Assembly: GCF_900312745.1 (NCBI RefSeq)
Contig: NZ_OMPD01000013.1
Location: forward strand, 248,001 to 312,000
Direction of reading: 5' to 3'
Length of the DNA: 64,000 bases
Origin: Aquimarina sp. AU58
GTDB lineage: Bacteria > Bacteroidota > Bacteroidia > Flavobacteriales > Flavobacteriaceae
Shown: one piece after another, positions 27,549 to 35,744 of the stretch
Layout of the letters: every line of letters begins with the position of its first letter
Numbering within the stretch: the stretch's first letter is position 1
Translations under genes and position numbers: made by a program
Notes under the pieces: generated by a model
Told to the model about the DNA's origin: nothing
The model's database searches: none
What the model saw: only the letters and a program-made list of their open reading frames with translations

Positions 27549-28628
27549 CTAATCTTTAATCGCTATTCCTTTAAAAAAAGTATAACAAAATGCGCCTCCT
27601 CCTTCGGCAGTCTTATACAAATCATTAATACCCCTGTTCATTTCTTCTTTGCTAATAATTTTCTTTGCTAGTGCTTCTTCTGTAACTCCTTTTACCATAG
27701 CGGTAAAAGTATTTTTAATAAACCCATCTAGTAATTCGGGTTTAGAATCATCAACATATACCTGCCTGGGAGAAATAGTGATATTCTTAAATCCCGAATC
27801 AAGTAACAACGGATATAGCGCTCTGCCAATATTAGCATTCCCTCCTTTTTGTTGTTGTAAAGTTACTTGTGCCTGGACCACTTTTTGCGCACATAGACTA
27901 TCTGGGTAAAAATATGCAGAACCATGATCTCCTTCAATTATCATAAGTGTTCCCCCGGGTTTAAGAACTCTCTTTAGTTCCTGCATAGCTTCTTTTGGGT
28001 GGGACATATGTTCTAAAACAAAGCAAACAAAAATGTGATCAAAATGATCATCTTTAAAAGGTAAGTTTAACAAATCGGCAACCTTAAATTCTACATTCTT
28101 GATGTCGTGCTCTTTGATTGATTCCTCTGCTTTTTCTAATGAGGCAGTAGACAGATCTACAGAAACAAAAGTCGAATCTAAGTTCTTTTTTGCTATAATT
28201 TTGGTTTGTGCCCCAACGCCACAACCAGCTTCAAGAATTAGAGAGCCTTTTTTCCATTTTGAGTCCCAATGTAAAAGCTCTGCAATAGAATTAGCCTGGT
28301 CATTTAATCGAGTTGTTTCTTCCTGAGAATATCCATGAATATAATTCTTCATGTGATCTTGATTTATTTCCTGGATAGTACTTTCTGCCTGTTTCAAGCG
28401 TTCGAGTATTTCTTTACTGGCATCTCGCAACTCTTTACCAGGCGTAGTAAACACCAATTGATTATTAACTCTATAAAAGATTTGGGTACCTAAGCGAGAT
28501 TCTAATTCTTTAAGTTGATGACTTAATGCCGATTGTGTAAGAAAAAGTTTTTCTGCTGCATTTTTTAAGGTTCCTACTTCTGCAACAGTATCAATAAGTT
28601 TTAAATGACGGATTTCTATACTAGCCAT
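27549..28628 (-). CDS. MetR/LysR-type HTH fused to SAM-dependent methyltransferase
   Basis: A 359-residue single reading frame. Residues 1-60 are a LysR-type winged helix-turn-helix closest in pattern to MetR (RHLKLIDTVAEVGTLKNAAE, then LTQSALSHQLKELESRLG and FYRVNNQLVFTTPG). Residues 62-92 form the usual linker helix. In place of the LysR effector-binding domain, residues from about 95 are a class I methyltransferase: motif I LEAGCGVGAQT (132-142), acidic SVDLS (156-160), VADLLNLPF (183-191), VLEHM and VLKPGG (221-226). All SAM-binding motifs look intact. This could be a regulator that senses SAM directly or methylates a signal. No frameshift is needed. A TGAA-N5-TTCA site lies 83 bases upstream. 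Confidence 0.9.
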   Translation of the reverse strand: MASIEIRHLKLIDTVAEVGTLKNAAEKLFLTQSALSHQLKELESRLGTQIFYRVNNQLVFTTPGKELRDASKEILERLKQAESTIQEINQDHMKNYIHGYSQEETTRLNDQANSIAELLHWDSKWKKGSLILEAGCGVGAQTKIIAKKNLDSTFVSVDLSTASLEKAEESIKEHDIKNVEFKVADLLNLPFKDDHFDHIFVCFVLEHMSHPKEAMQELKRVLKPGGTLMIIEGDHGSAYFYPDSLCAQKVVQAQVTLQQQKGGNANIGRALYPLLLDSGFKNITISPRQVYVDDSKPELLDGFIKNTFTAMVKGVTEEALAKKIISKEEMNRGINDLYKTAEGGGAFCYTFFKGIAIKD

Positions 28629-28710
28629 TATTTCTGCTTTTTTTATGCAAAATACAACGCTTCGCTAAAAGCTAACGACAAAAGAATATGAAAAAAAATA
28701 ATAGTGTACC

Positions 28711-28723
28711 TGAATAGAATTCA
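28711..28723. promoter_or_regulatory. candidate MetR-type operator
   Basis: TGAATAGAATTCA has perfect TGAA and TTCA half-sites with a 5-base spacer, the form bound by MetR in Enterobacteria. It lies upstream of the HTH-methyltransferase gene, where LysR regulators usually autoregulate. A few such sites are expected by chance in 64 kb of AT-rich DNA. Confidence 0.35.
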
Positions 28724-28748
28724 ACCGTTTACAAAAATTATCTTTAAT

Positions 28749-28783
28749 CAGACCTCATAGGTCTTAGAGACCTGTGAGGTCTG
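28749..28783. repeat. REP palindrome, copy 1
   Basis: 15-base arms CAGACCTCATAGGTC and GACCTGTGAGGTCTG around TTAGA. One position is a G-U pair in RNA. Located downstream of the RAYT gene. Confidence 0.88.
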
Positions 28784-28834
28784 TAATAACTATATTTTAA
28801 CTAATCTATTCTAAAGTATAACGTTCTTCAATTT

Positions 28835-29365
28835 TTACTTTTCCATTAAGTGTGCATACTCAAAATTAGATATGTCACCAAACAAAGAGAGTATAAACTC
28901 TCTACTGAGCTTGGAATGTTTAGAAGATAAAAAACTTTGATATGAAGAGAATGGATATGCTCTGAAATCTGAAGCCATCCTGTGGTGTTCTGGATTTAAA
29001 TGTACATAGATGATAAGTTGTTTCAAATATATTTCATTATCTATTTTCTTTCTTGAAAATCTATCTTTGAACAAACTTCCATTTCTATCATAAGCTTTGT
29101 TGATCGCTTTAGCATAGGTATTAAACATATTCGAAAATTTCTGTGAAATCAGCTTTCCTTCAACATCGGTATTTGTCTTAATTACTAAATGAAAATGATT
29201 CTTCAGTAAGCAATATGCATAAACTTCGCAGATATCGTTACAATACTTCTCAAGAAGGCTCAAAAAGTACGTATAGTTGCGCTCTTCTTTAAAAATATCT
29301 TCTTTATTGTTTCCTCTATTGTATATATGAAAATAAGTATCAGGTACTAATGGTTCGTATTTCAT
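28835..29365 (-). CDS. REP-associated tyrosine transposase (RAYT)
   Basis: A 176-residue Y1-type (IS200-like) transposase of the RAYT group, which binds and cuts palindromic REP sequences. Visible features: FHIYNRGNNKEDIF at the N-terminus, the metal-binding HUH motif in KNHFHLVIK, SGSLFKDRF-like NGSLFKDRF, and the tyrosine segment IYVHLNPEHH. Single-copy, flanked by REP palindromes at 28749 and 29384, with a third at 30881. The frame is open upstream to a GTG at 29392, but that codon lies inside the REP hairpin; the ATG at 29365 fits the family start. It appears intact. Confidence 0.92.
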   Translation of the reverse strand: MKYEPLVPDTYFHIYNRGNNKEDIFKEERNYTYFLSLLEKYCNDICEVYAYCLLKNHFHLVIKTNTDVEGKLISQKFSNMFNTYAKAINKAYDRNGSLFKDRFSRKKIDNEIYLKQLIIYVHLNPEHHRMASDFRAYPFSSYQSFLSSKHSKLSREFILSLFGDISNFEYAHLMEK

Positions 29366-29383
29366 TTTTCTATTTTTTAATTT

Positions 29384-29416
29384 AGACCTCACAGGTCTTA
29401 GAGACCTGTGAGGTCT
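29384..29416. repeat. REP palindrome, copy 2
   Basis: Perfect 14-bp arms AGACCTCACAGGTC and GACCTGTGAGGTCT around TTAGA, 18 bases upstream of the RAYT start and 23 bases downstream of the DUF5689 stop. Confidence 0.92.
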
Positions 29417-29439
29417 GATTAGGTCTTGATCATTACATC

Positions 29440-30834
29440 TTATTTTCCAGTAATTTTTATATCATCAATATGGTATCGTGTAGTGGCTCTGGGGTCACCA
29501 CCAATATATCGAAAACCTATACGAATGGTTCCCTCCAAACAAGATAACCCAATAGGCCCTGCAGGTGTAGAATTGCCAAAAGCGTTTAATGGCCCTCTTG
29601 GGATCATAGCATCAAGCTTTATCCAAGATGTAGTTGTGGGGTCCCCTGTAAAATTATCGGCCGCAAAAACCTCAAGAATATTTCCGTTATCATATCCCGC
29701 CTGAAGATCAAAATGTAAAACCTCATCTGTTGAGGTGCTTATATCGATATCAGGAGTAATAAACCATACTTCATATAAACTTTCTTTTGACCTATATCCT
29801 GTTATTTGTGCATATTGATTTTCACCAAAATTACCTATCTTATATTTTAACTTTCCTCCTGTGATATTACTATTCATCCATCCAGAATCTTCTAGGTCAC
29901 CAATTTTGAGATCAGTAAAATCTTCTTCAAATAATATCATAACTCCTTCAGAAATTGCCGGGCATTCTAAAACTGTAGGGTCACATCTCGTTTCATTATC
30001 AAATACTAACCCTCGCGGATCATTAAGTACTAAGTTATATGTGTTTCCTAAAAAGTTTTTAGTTAATATTCCTTCAAAACTTCCTTGTTGACTTGGTAGT
30101 TTAAGGCCTTTAAAGTCTGAAAAAGTACTCGTGCTAATTATCGTGTTTCTTCCTGTTGCACAACTCTCTACAATACGTTCTCCATCAAACTTATCATAAT
30201 TTTCTGCTGCAAAAGTAAAGGTGTTATCTTCTAAAACCAGATTTTTAGTAAACTGAATATTGTTTACTTTGATGTATACGTTTACCAGCTTATCGGTAAA
30301 ATCTTCAATTGTGATTTCTAGCGGAGTTATGGCAGCCGTTTCTGTAGACCTTATCACAACTTCTTCTATAAAAAAAGAAGGGATTGCACCAATAGTATTT
30401 CCTTCTGAAATTCCAAGAGTTGGAATCCCATTTTCTATCCCAAGAGACAAACCATCTAGTTTGATATATACTTTACGTCCAAATTCATAGGTAGTAAATA
30501 ATGGATTATCATCTATTAATACCCGAATACCTGCAGAAGGATTAGTATGTTTATCCTGAAGCACCAATTCTTTATAAAAATTACTGGCTTTATCACTGGA
30601 TACTACGTAACCCTGGATAAAATTGTTAGTATCTTCAAAAACTACTTTAGCATTTTCTCCATCTTCTACAAGTTTTTGTCCCAGAATACCGAGTATTGCG
30701 TCAATTGTAATTAGTGTACCTTCAATTTGTGGTTCGTCTATGGTAACCGGAGATATTTTAAATTCATCTTCTGGTGAGCAAGCCATAATTGTACATGATA
30801 CAATTAAAATCCAAAAAAAATTCTTTGTGTTCAT
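29440..30834 (-). CDS. DUF5689 lipoprotein, TonB-receptor partner
   Basis: A 464-residue lipoprotein (lipobox IMAC, cysteine at about 19). Residues about 35-275 match DUF5689, an OB-fold-like domain (FIQGYVVSSDKASNFYKELVLQDK, ISEGNTIG). Residues about 305-464 form a jelly-roll of the choice-of-anchor type (FEEDFTDLKIGDLEDSGW, VWFITPDIDIS, RYHIDDIKITGK). It follows the TonB receptor gene on the same strand by 83 bases, with a REP element in between. Such lipoproteins in Bacteroidota cap or assist the adjacent TonB receptor at the outer surface, in the way SusD pairs with SusC; here that role is inferred. Confidence 0.85.
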   Translation of the reverse strand: MNTKNFFWILIVSCTIMACSPEDEFKISPVTIDEPQIEGTLITIDAILGILGQKLVEDGENAKVVFEDTNNFIQGYVVSSDKASNFYKELVLQDKHTNPSAGIRVLIDDNPLFTTYEFGRKVYIKLDGLSLGIENGIPTLGISEGNTIGAIPSFFIEEVVIRSTETAAITPLEITIEDFTDKLVNVYIKVNNIQFTKNLVLEDNTFTFAAENYDKFDGERIVESCATGRNTIISTSTFSDFKGLKLPSQQGSFEGILTKNFLGNTYNLVLNDPRGLVFDNETRCDPTVLECPAISEGVMILFEEDFTDLKIGDLEDSGWMNSNITGGKLKYKIGNFGENQYAQITGYRSKESLYEVWFITPDIDISTSTDEVLHFDLQAGYDNGNILEVFAADNFTGDPTTTSWIKLDAMIPRGPLNAFGNSTPAGPIGLSCLEGTIRIGFRYIGGDPRATTRYHIDDIKITGK

Positions 30835-30880
30835 TTTATATTATATTTTTTGTTGTGTTTATTGTTCTTATTATGATAGT

Positions 30881-30913
30881 AGACCTCACAGGTCTTAGAG
30901 ACCTGTGAGGTTT
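30881..30913. repeat. REP palindrome, copy 3
   Basis: Same core as copy 2 with one mismatch at the outer base pair (GAGGTTT). It lies in the space between the TonB receptor stop and the DUF5689 start, so it will be in their shared transcript. Confidence 0.9.
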
Positions 30914-30917
30914 GAAA

Positions 30918-33806
30918 CTAAAATCTTACATATACATTAAGGTAGTAGGAAGTGCCATACCCATAAAAGTACTTTGACCCATAAACAGGAGTATCACGTT
31001 GTAATTCTTCTAAAGCCAATCGGTAATTTGCATTTCTGGCTTGTTCAAATCCTCCTGTTTTATATTCTTGATCAAGAATATTATTTATAGAAGCAAAAAA
31101 ACCAATGTAGTATTTCTTGATTCTCCAGGATTTACCACCAATAGCATTTACAAGAAAGTAGTCTTTAAACTGCTCTTGTTGTAAAAGTTGTTTTGCAACA
31201 TCCTCATCATAATCATTAAAAGGTAGCCCATCTGTATCTTGATAAAAATTCGCGGTTCTTGCAAAAGGGCTTATGTTAATATAAGCATTAGAAAAATAAT
31301 TGGTGGTAGCCCCAAACCACCAAAAATCTGGGTCACGATACTCAAAACCTAATTGTCCTGCCCGTTGAGGTCCTCCTGCAATATGATATCCTTTTAATGC
31401 TGATTTTCCGAGACTTTGTATTCCTTCAATATCTGAAAATGCTTCACTAGTACTGGTTAAGACTAAGTCTGGATCATTATCAAATACAAAACTACCAACT
31501 GCCGCTGCTCCTTTAATTTTAATAGTGGGGGTGATCTGGTATTCAATCCCAAATTCTCCTCCGATATATCGTTTATCTGTGTCGGTAAGTATTTCCTGAA
31601 CAAACCCCACATTTGATCCTGAAATAGCTTCGGTAAAAAAGAAAGAAATATTCGTAGCATCCAAAATCTTAGAATAATATCCTGTTAATCTGGCTTTGAT
31701 CTTGGAAGAACGAAATATATAACTACCATCTACAGATTGGATTTTTTCACTTTCCTGATCTTCTCCTATTAATTTTGCTATGGTGCTATTATTATATCTT
31801 GCATTTGCAAAAGCGTTACGAATTGTAGGTGGTTTATTGAAATAGACACTTTGTAGTTTAATAAAATGATGCCCGTTGATCGCAATGGTAGCCCCTCCTT
31901 TTACTCCATAATTCATAAAACTTAAAGCTTCACTTTTTCCAAAGGAATCGTTTCCAGGAAAATATCCATTTTCAAACAAACCATTTCTTTGATATAATGT
32001 TTGCGAAATTGTTCCACCTAAAAAGAAATTAACTCTTTTCAACTTAAATTGTCCTTGAAGAAATCCATTAATCGCAGAGGCCTTAATCTCATAATTATAA
32101 TCATAACGACCTCCTACTCCCACAATACGGTTCGGGTTGCGTAAATCACTCTGCGCTCTATTGGCTAATTCTGAAGAAGTTAATCCTGTTGAAGATAATG
32201 CAAATACATCAACATCCAGAAAACCAGGACCACCCAAAAGATCTGTTACCTCAGCAAAATTTTGACTCTTTAAATTCTTGTATCCAATCGCCCCATTTAA
32301 TGTAATGTATGTATTGAATTGACTATTTAATATCATATTGCCACTCAACAAGGCGTCATCTGTTCTATCCTCATATAAGATATATGTTGAGTTATTACCT
32401 TTTTGCGCATTTTGTTGATTGGTTTGTAATATATCACCCCAGTTTAATTGCCCATTATTAATGAGGTGTTGTTGTGCCAAAAAAGCATTTTGATAATCCA
32501 GAGGAGTCGGATTAGGACCTTCTAAAAAAGAACTTGGCATATTATCCGGATGCACAGGATTGGTGTTTGCGCTTCTTCCTCCTCCAATATAGGTTTGTTG
32601 CCCATTTGGACCGATTATTAAATCACTTCCTCCATTATCTATTCTACTATTAGCAATTTTACCAGTTTGAAAAGCTATATTAGTTTGTAAATGTGTGTGT
32701 TTTGATATGCTCCAATAATGGTTTAACATAAAGACTGGTTCTTCTATTTTTCGCTCTTTAGAGTTCCTTATTTCTCCGTTTAGGTGTCCCCAGTTAGGGT
32801 TATATTTGTTTCCTTTAAGATTAAATACTTCATCTGTAATTGCTGTAGATCTTCCTCTACGATTTGGAGTATAAAAACCCGTTAGATTTAAGCTGTGTTT
32901 CTTCCCTAATTTTTTTTCAATTGAAACAAAAAATGAATTTGAGTCGTATAAGGTTCCTTCAACAAAACCTTCTTTTCCATATCTTCTGGATAAGGATACA
33001 GAGAAGGCCCATCCTTTTGCTGTAACCCCAGAATTATACGTTCCTATTACTCTCCCCTGGTAACTACGGTTAGAAATAGCATAAGATATTTTGCCTCCTT
33101 TGCGGTACTTAGAAGCTCTCATAATGATGTTAGAAGTTCCTGAAAGATCTCCAAATGTATAGTCATTCTCTGAAATCCCTAGTGAGAATTCCTGATTATG
33201 TTGTACATCATTTAATCCTCCCCAATTGCTCCATTGTGGTCTTCCATTAAAAAATTTGTTCATTTCGATCCCATTGATCAGGATTTTTCCGTTCTCATTT
33301 CCTAAACCTCTGGGACGAAAAAAAGTTGAGCTAAAATCAAATGCTGCAGCAGTAAGAAATACATCTCGGGTAGATTGAAGTAATCCCGAAACACTAAAAT
33401 ATATATCATTATCTTCATCCAATTCATGATCCGAAAGGCTAATCGTACCTATTTGTCGTTGTTCTGTATTAAAATCAAATTGTAAGTCTATTTTTTTAAG
33501 ATCCAGAACATTTCCTTCACTAATTATAATAGGAAAACGTTTGGTTATATATCCTTGTTTCGATAAAATAAGTACTTGCTCCCCCAAAGGAAGTTTGGTG
33601 TCTCTAAAATCAAATTCACCAAAAGTAGTAGTAAGCACCCTAACTTTTGTTTTTTTAATAGATACTGTAACTTTTTCAAGATTTGCACCAGAAATGGCAT
33701 CAATAATTTTTCCTTTTAGCCCAGTTTGTTGGGCATATACGCTTAAAACACTGCAAAAGAACAGTAGTAATATATTATATTTTGAATTGAAAAGAGTATA
33801 GTTCAT
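30918..33806 (-). CDS. TonB-dependent receptor with carboxypeptidase-like regulatory domain
   Basis: A 962-residue outer-membrane receptor. Signal peptide about 1-25 (ends VYAQ). Residues 26-110 are a CarboxypepD_reg-like domain (LKGKIIDAISGANLEKVTVSI). The plug includes FFRPRGLGNENGKILINGIEMN. The long C-terminal barrel ends in an aromatic residue (LNVYVRF). It should import a substrate too large for porins using TonB energy. Its neighbours are a DUF5689 lipoprotein downstream and a divergent exported EEP nuclease, so nucleic-acid pieces or phosphate compounds are reasonable cargo, though the sequence does not show this. Confidence 0.93.
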   Translation of the reverse strand: MNYTLFNSKYNILLLFFCSVLSVYAQQTGLKGKIIDAISGANLEKVTVSIKKTKVRVLTTTFGEFDFRDTKLPLGEQVLILSKQGYITKRFPIIISEGNVLDLKKIDLQFDFNTEQRQIGTISLSDHELDEDNDIYFSVSGLLQSTRDVFLTAAAFDFSSTFFRPRGLGNENGKILINGIEMNKFFNGRPQWSNWGGLNDVQHNQEFSLGISENDYTFGDLSGTSNIIMRASKYRKGGKISYAISNRSYQGRVIGTYNSGVTAKGWAFSVSLSRRYGKEGFVEGTLYDSNSFFVSIEKKLGKKHSLNLTGFYTPNRRGRSTAITDEVFNLKGNKYNPNWGHLNGEIRNSKERKIEEPVFMLNHYWSISKHTHLQTNIAFQTGKIANSRIDNGGSDLIIGPNGQQTYIGGGRSANTNPVHPDNMPSSFLEGPNPTPLDYQNAFLAQQHLINNGQLNWGDILQTNQQNAQKGNNSTYILYEDRTDDALLSGNMILNSQFNTYITLNGAIGYKNLKSQNFAEVTDLLGGPGFLDVDVFALSSTGLTSSELANRAQSDLRNPNRIVGVGGRYDYNYEIKASAINGFLQGQFKLKRVNFFLGGTISQTLYQRNGLFENGYFPGNDSFGKSEALSFMNYGVKGGATIAINGHHFIKLQSVYFNKPPTIRNAFANARYNNSTIAKLIGEDQESEKIQSVDGSYIFRSSKIKARLTGYYSKILDATNISFFFTEAISGSNVGFVQEILTDTDKRYIGGEFGIEYQITPTIKIKGAAAVGSFVFDNDPDLVLTSTSEAFSDIEGIQSLGKSALKGYHIAGGPQRAGQLGFEYRDPDFWWFGATTNYFSNAYINISPFARTANFYQDTDGLPFNDYDEDVAKQLLQQEQFKDYFLVNAIGGKSWRIKKYYIGFFASINNILDQEYKTGGFEQARNANYRLALEELQRDTPVYGSKYFYGYGTSYYLNVYVRF

Positions 33807-34049
33807 AGTATGTGATATATAGAGTTGAATAACTCAAAATGATACTGAGTTTCATATTAGTAAAGAGCAAGTATAAAATATCCCAGTTTCATTTTTCGAA
33901 ACTGGAAAACCCAATATTTGTAATTGATTTATAAATAATATTCGCTCCGGGATAATCTCGAGACAAGCCTGGGGCATTAACCCTAGACCGTATCAGGATG
34001 TTGCATCAAATTCAACACAAGCCTGCGAGGTCTCACAAAAAGCAATCTT
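33807..34049. other. divergent intergenic with GC-richer folded segment
   Basis: No gene. 33945-34035 is noticeably richer in G and C than its surroundings and contains TCTCGAGA, GGG/CCC pairing around ATTAA, and GAGAC (33960) facing GTCTC (34030). GCCTGCGAGGTCTC near 34021 resembles one REP arm. It could be a decayed REP cluster or a leader structure for the nuclease. Confidence 0.35.
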
Positions 34050-35105
34050 ATGTTTTCAAAAGATATCTGCGTAACACTTGTTTTCATTTTATTATTCACC
34101 TCATTTCTTTGTGCACAAGAAAAAAAGGAGTATGTGATCCATACTATAGCGTTTTATAATCTCGAAAATCTCTTTGATCCCGAAGATGACCCTATAACTT
34201 TTGACGATGACAGAACTCCTAAAGGAAAAGATCATTGGACCTATAAACTGTATATACATAAGGTAAAAAATATGGCCCGAACAATCTCTGAAATAGGCAA
34301 AGGTTTAGCTATCAACTCTCCTGCTCTTTTAGGTGTTGCAGAAATAGAAAACAGAAAAGTGCTCGAAGATCTTGTTAATGACCCAAATCTAAGATCTAAA
34401 GATTATGGTATTGTGCATTTTGACTCACCGGATAGAAGAGGTATAGATGTGGCTTTACTCTATCAAAATACATTGTTTAAAGTGAAAAACTACAATAAGC
34501 ATGAATTAATAATTTACGACAAAAATACTGATAAACGAGTGTTTACAAGAGATCAGTTGTTGGTGAGTGGTTATCTGGATGGGGATCTAATCTATATTAT
34601 TGTAAATCATTGGCCATCAAGAAGAGGAGGAGAAGCTAGAAGTAGATATAAAAGAGAAAAAGCAGCAGCACTAAATAAAAAGATAATGGATTCTATATTC
34701 GCTACAGATCCATATGCAAAAATTATCACAATGGGAGATCTTAATGATAACCCTAATGACTCGAGTGTAAAAAAAATACTGAAAGCAAAACAACATAGAA
34801 AAAATATTGAAATAAAAGGGCTTTACAATCCTATGTCAAAATTGGCAGAAAAAGGGTTGGGATCTCTTGCATGGAGAGATCAATGGAGTTTGTTTGATCA
34901 AATTATTATTTCTAAAAGTTTTTTAGATACCGATTATTCTTCTTATCGGTATTATAAAGCTGGAGTATTTAATCCAGAATATTTGATTACACCAACAGGT
35001 AAGTATAAAGGATACCCTTTTCGCAGTTATGCTAATAATGCGTATACAGGAGGGTATAGTGATCATTTTCCGGTATACATATATCTTATTAAACAAAAAA
35101 GGTGA
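34050..35105 (+). CDS. exported EEP-family nuclease
   Basis: A 351-residue EEP hydrolase with a signal peptide (about 1-22, ending FLCAQ). Catalytic motifs: FYNLENLFD, VAEIENR, HFDSPDRRGIDVALLY, NHWPSRRGG, MGDLNDNP and YSDHFPVYI. It shares a C-terminal signature (GKYKGYPFRSYANNAYTGG) with the unexported paralogue at 15743. It is divergent from the TonB receptor and DUF5689 genes, a pairing that suggests a nutrient-acquisition locus. Its TGA stop lies inside the terminator hairpin. Confidence 0.9.
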   Translation: MFSKDICVTLVFILLFTSFLCAQEKKEYVIHTIAFYNLENLFDPEDDPITFDDDRTPKGKDHWTYKLYIHKVKNMARTISEIGKGLAINSPALLGVAEIENRKVLEDLVNDPNLRSKDYGIVHFDSPDRRGIDVALLYQNTLFKVKNYNKHELIIYDKNTDKRVFTRDQLLVSGYLDGDLIYIIVNHWPSRRGGEARSRYKREKAAALNKKIMDSIFATDPYAKIITMGDLNDNPNDSSVKKILKAKQHRKNIEIKGLYNPMSKLAEKGLGSLAWRDQWSLFDQIIISKSFLDTDYSSYRYYKAGVFNPEYLITPTGKYKGYPFRSYANNAYTGGYSDHFPVYIYLIKQKR

Positions 35106-35126
35106 TCAAAAATGATCACCTTTTTA
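35095..35126. terminator. bidirectional terminator overlapping a stop codon
   Basis: GGTGATCA (35101-35108) pairs with TGATCACC (35113-35120), flanked by A and T runs that extend the stem. The TGA of the nuclease gene lies in the left arm. The convergent lipoprotein gene ends 35 bases away. Confidence 0.85.
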
Positions 35127-35154
35127 TCTGTTTTTTTATAAAGATGCTATCAAA

Positions 35155-35583
35155 TTATTTACAATCTGAAAGTTCTACATATTTTTCAAAAGGAACACCT
35201 GTATCTCTAGGAGTTAATACTCCTTGACGAAATTCTTGTATAAATGCATTTCCGTTTTCTCCTCTACATACCCGTAGAGTAATATCATTATTAGTACAAT
35301 TCAGGCAAGTTTGTCCTCCAAACTTACAATCTCCTAATATTTTTAATTGCTCTTCATACACTTTAATGGTTTCATCATCGGGAGCACAACCATTATTTAA
35401 AACTACTTCTATTGCTGTTTTATATGCAGTACAAGCTTCTGTAGAACCAATGTTTTGGCTATATACTACTGCGGCTTCTGATAAGTCGACATTAGCTTTA
35501 ACACAATCTACATCATCATCGCTTCCACATGCTGCAAATCCCAGGGCAAGGATATAGGCAACGACATACACAAGTTTTTTCAT
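35155..35583 (-). CDS. unknown cysteine-rich lipoprotein
   Basis: I do not recognise a family. The 142-residue product has a lipoprotein signal (LALGFAAC, cysteine at about 19) followed by an aspartate cluster. The mature part has eight further cysteines, several in CAPDD, GDCKFGGQTCLNC and LRVCRG, suggesting disulfides or metal binding outside the cytoplasm. It is convergent with the exported nuclease and shares its terminator; no operon partner is evident. Confidence 0.6.
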   Translation of the reverse strand: MKKLVYVVAYILALGFAACGSDDDVDCVKANVDLSEAAVVYSQNIGSTEACTAYKTAIEVVLNNGCAPDDETIKVYEEQLKILGDCKFGGQTCLNCTNNDITLRVCRGENGNAFIQEFRQGVLTPRDTGVPFEKYVELSDCK

Positions 35584-35744
35584 TTCGATTCTTGATTTTT
35601 AGGTTAAGTGAGTTCAAAAATAAGAAAATTAAACTGGACTCGGCATACCCCCTTATAATCAAGTCTTGTTATTACCATAAAAATATGCAGTAGCAAGTAA
35701 TTATTTTATCACTTCGATATCAATAGGTTTACCAATTTTTCAAA

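Noticed and set aside
27549..28628. The HTH and methyltransferase parts as two genes joined by a sequencing error
   Set aside because: The frame is continuous, both halves keep their full motifs, and no premature stop or slippery run is seen at the junction near residue 90.
29366..29392. GTG start for the RAYT gene
   Set aside because: The codon lies in the REP palindrome and adds residues outside the family start; the ATG at 29365 fits.
4742..33820. Repeated TGTGATATAT (4742, 4972, 33811) as a regulator site
   Set aside because: Short, AT-rich and with no consistent position relative to genes; only the dyad at 4949-4978 is kept as a weak candidate.
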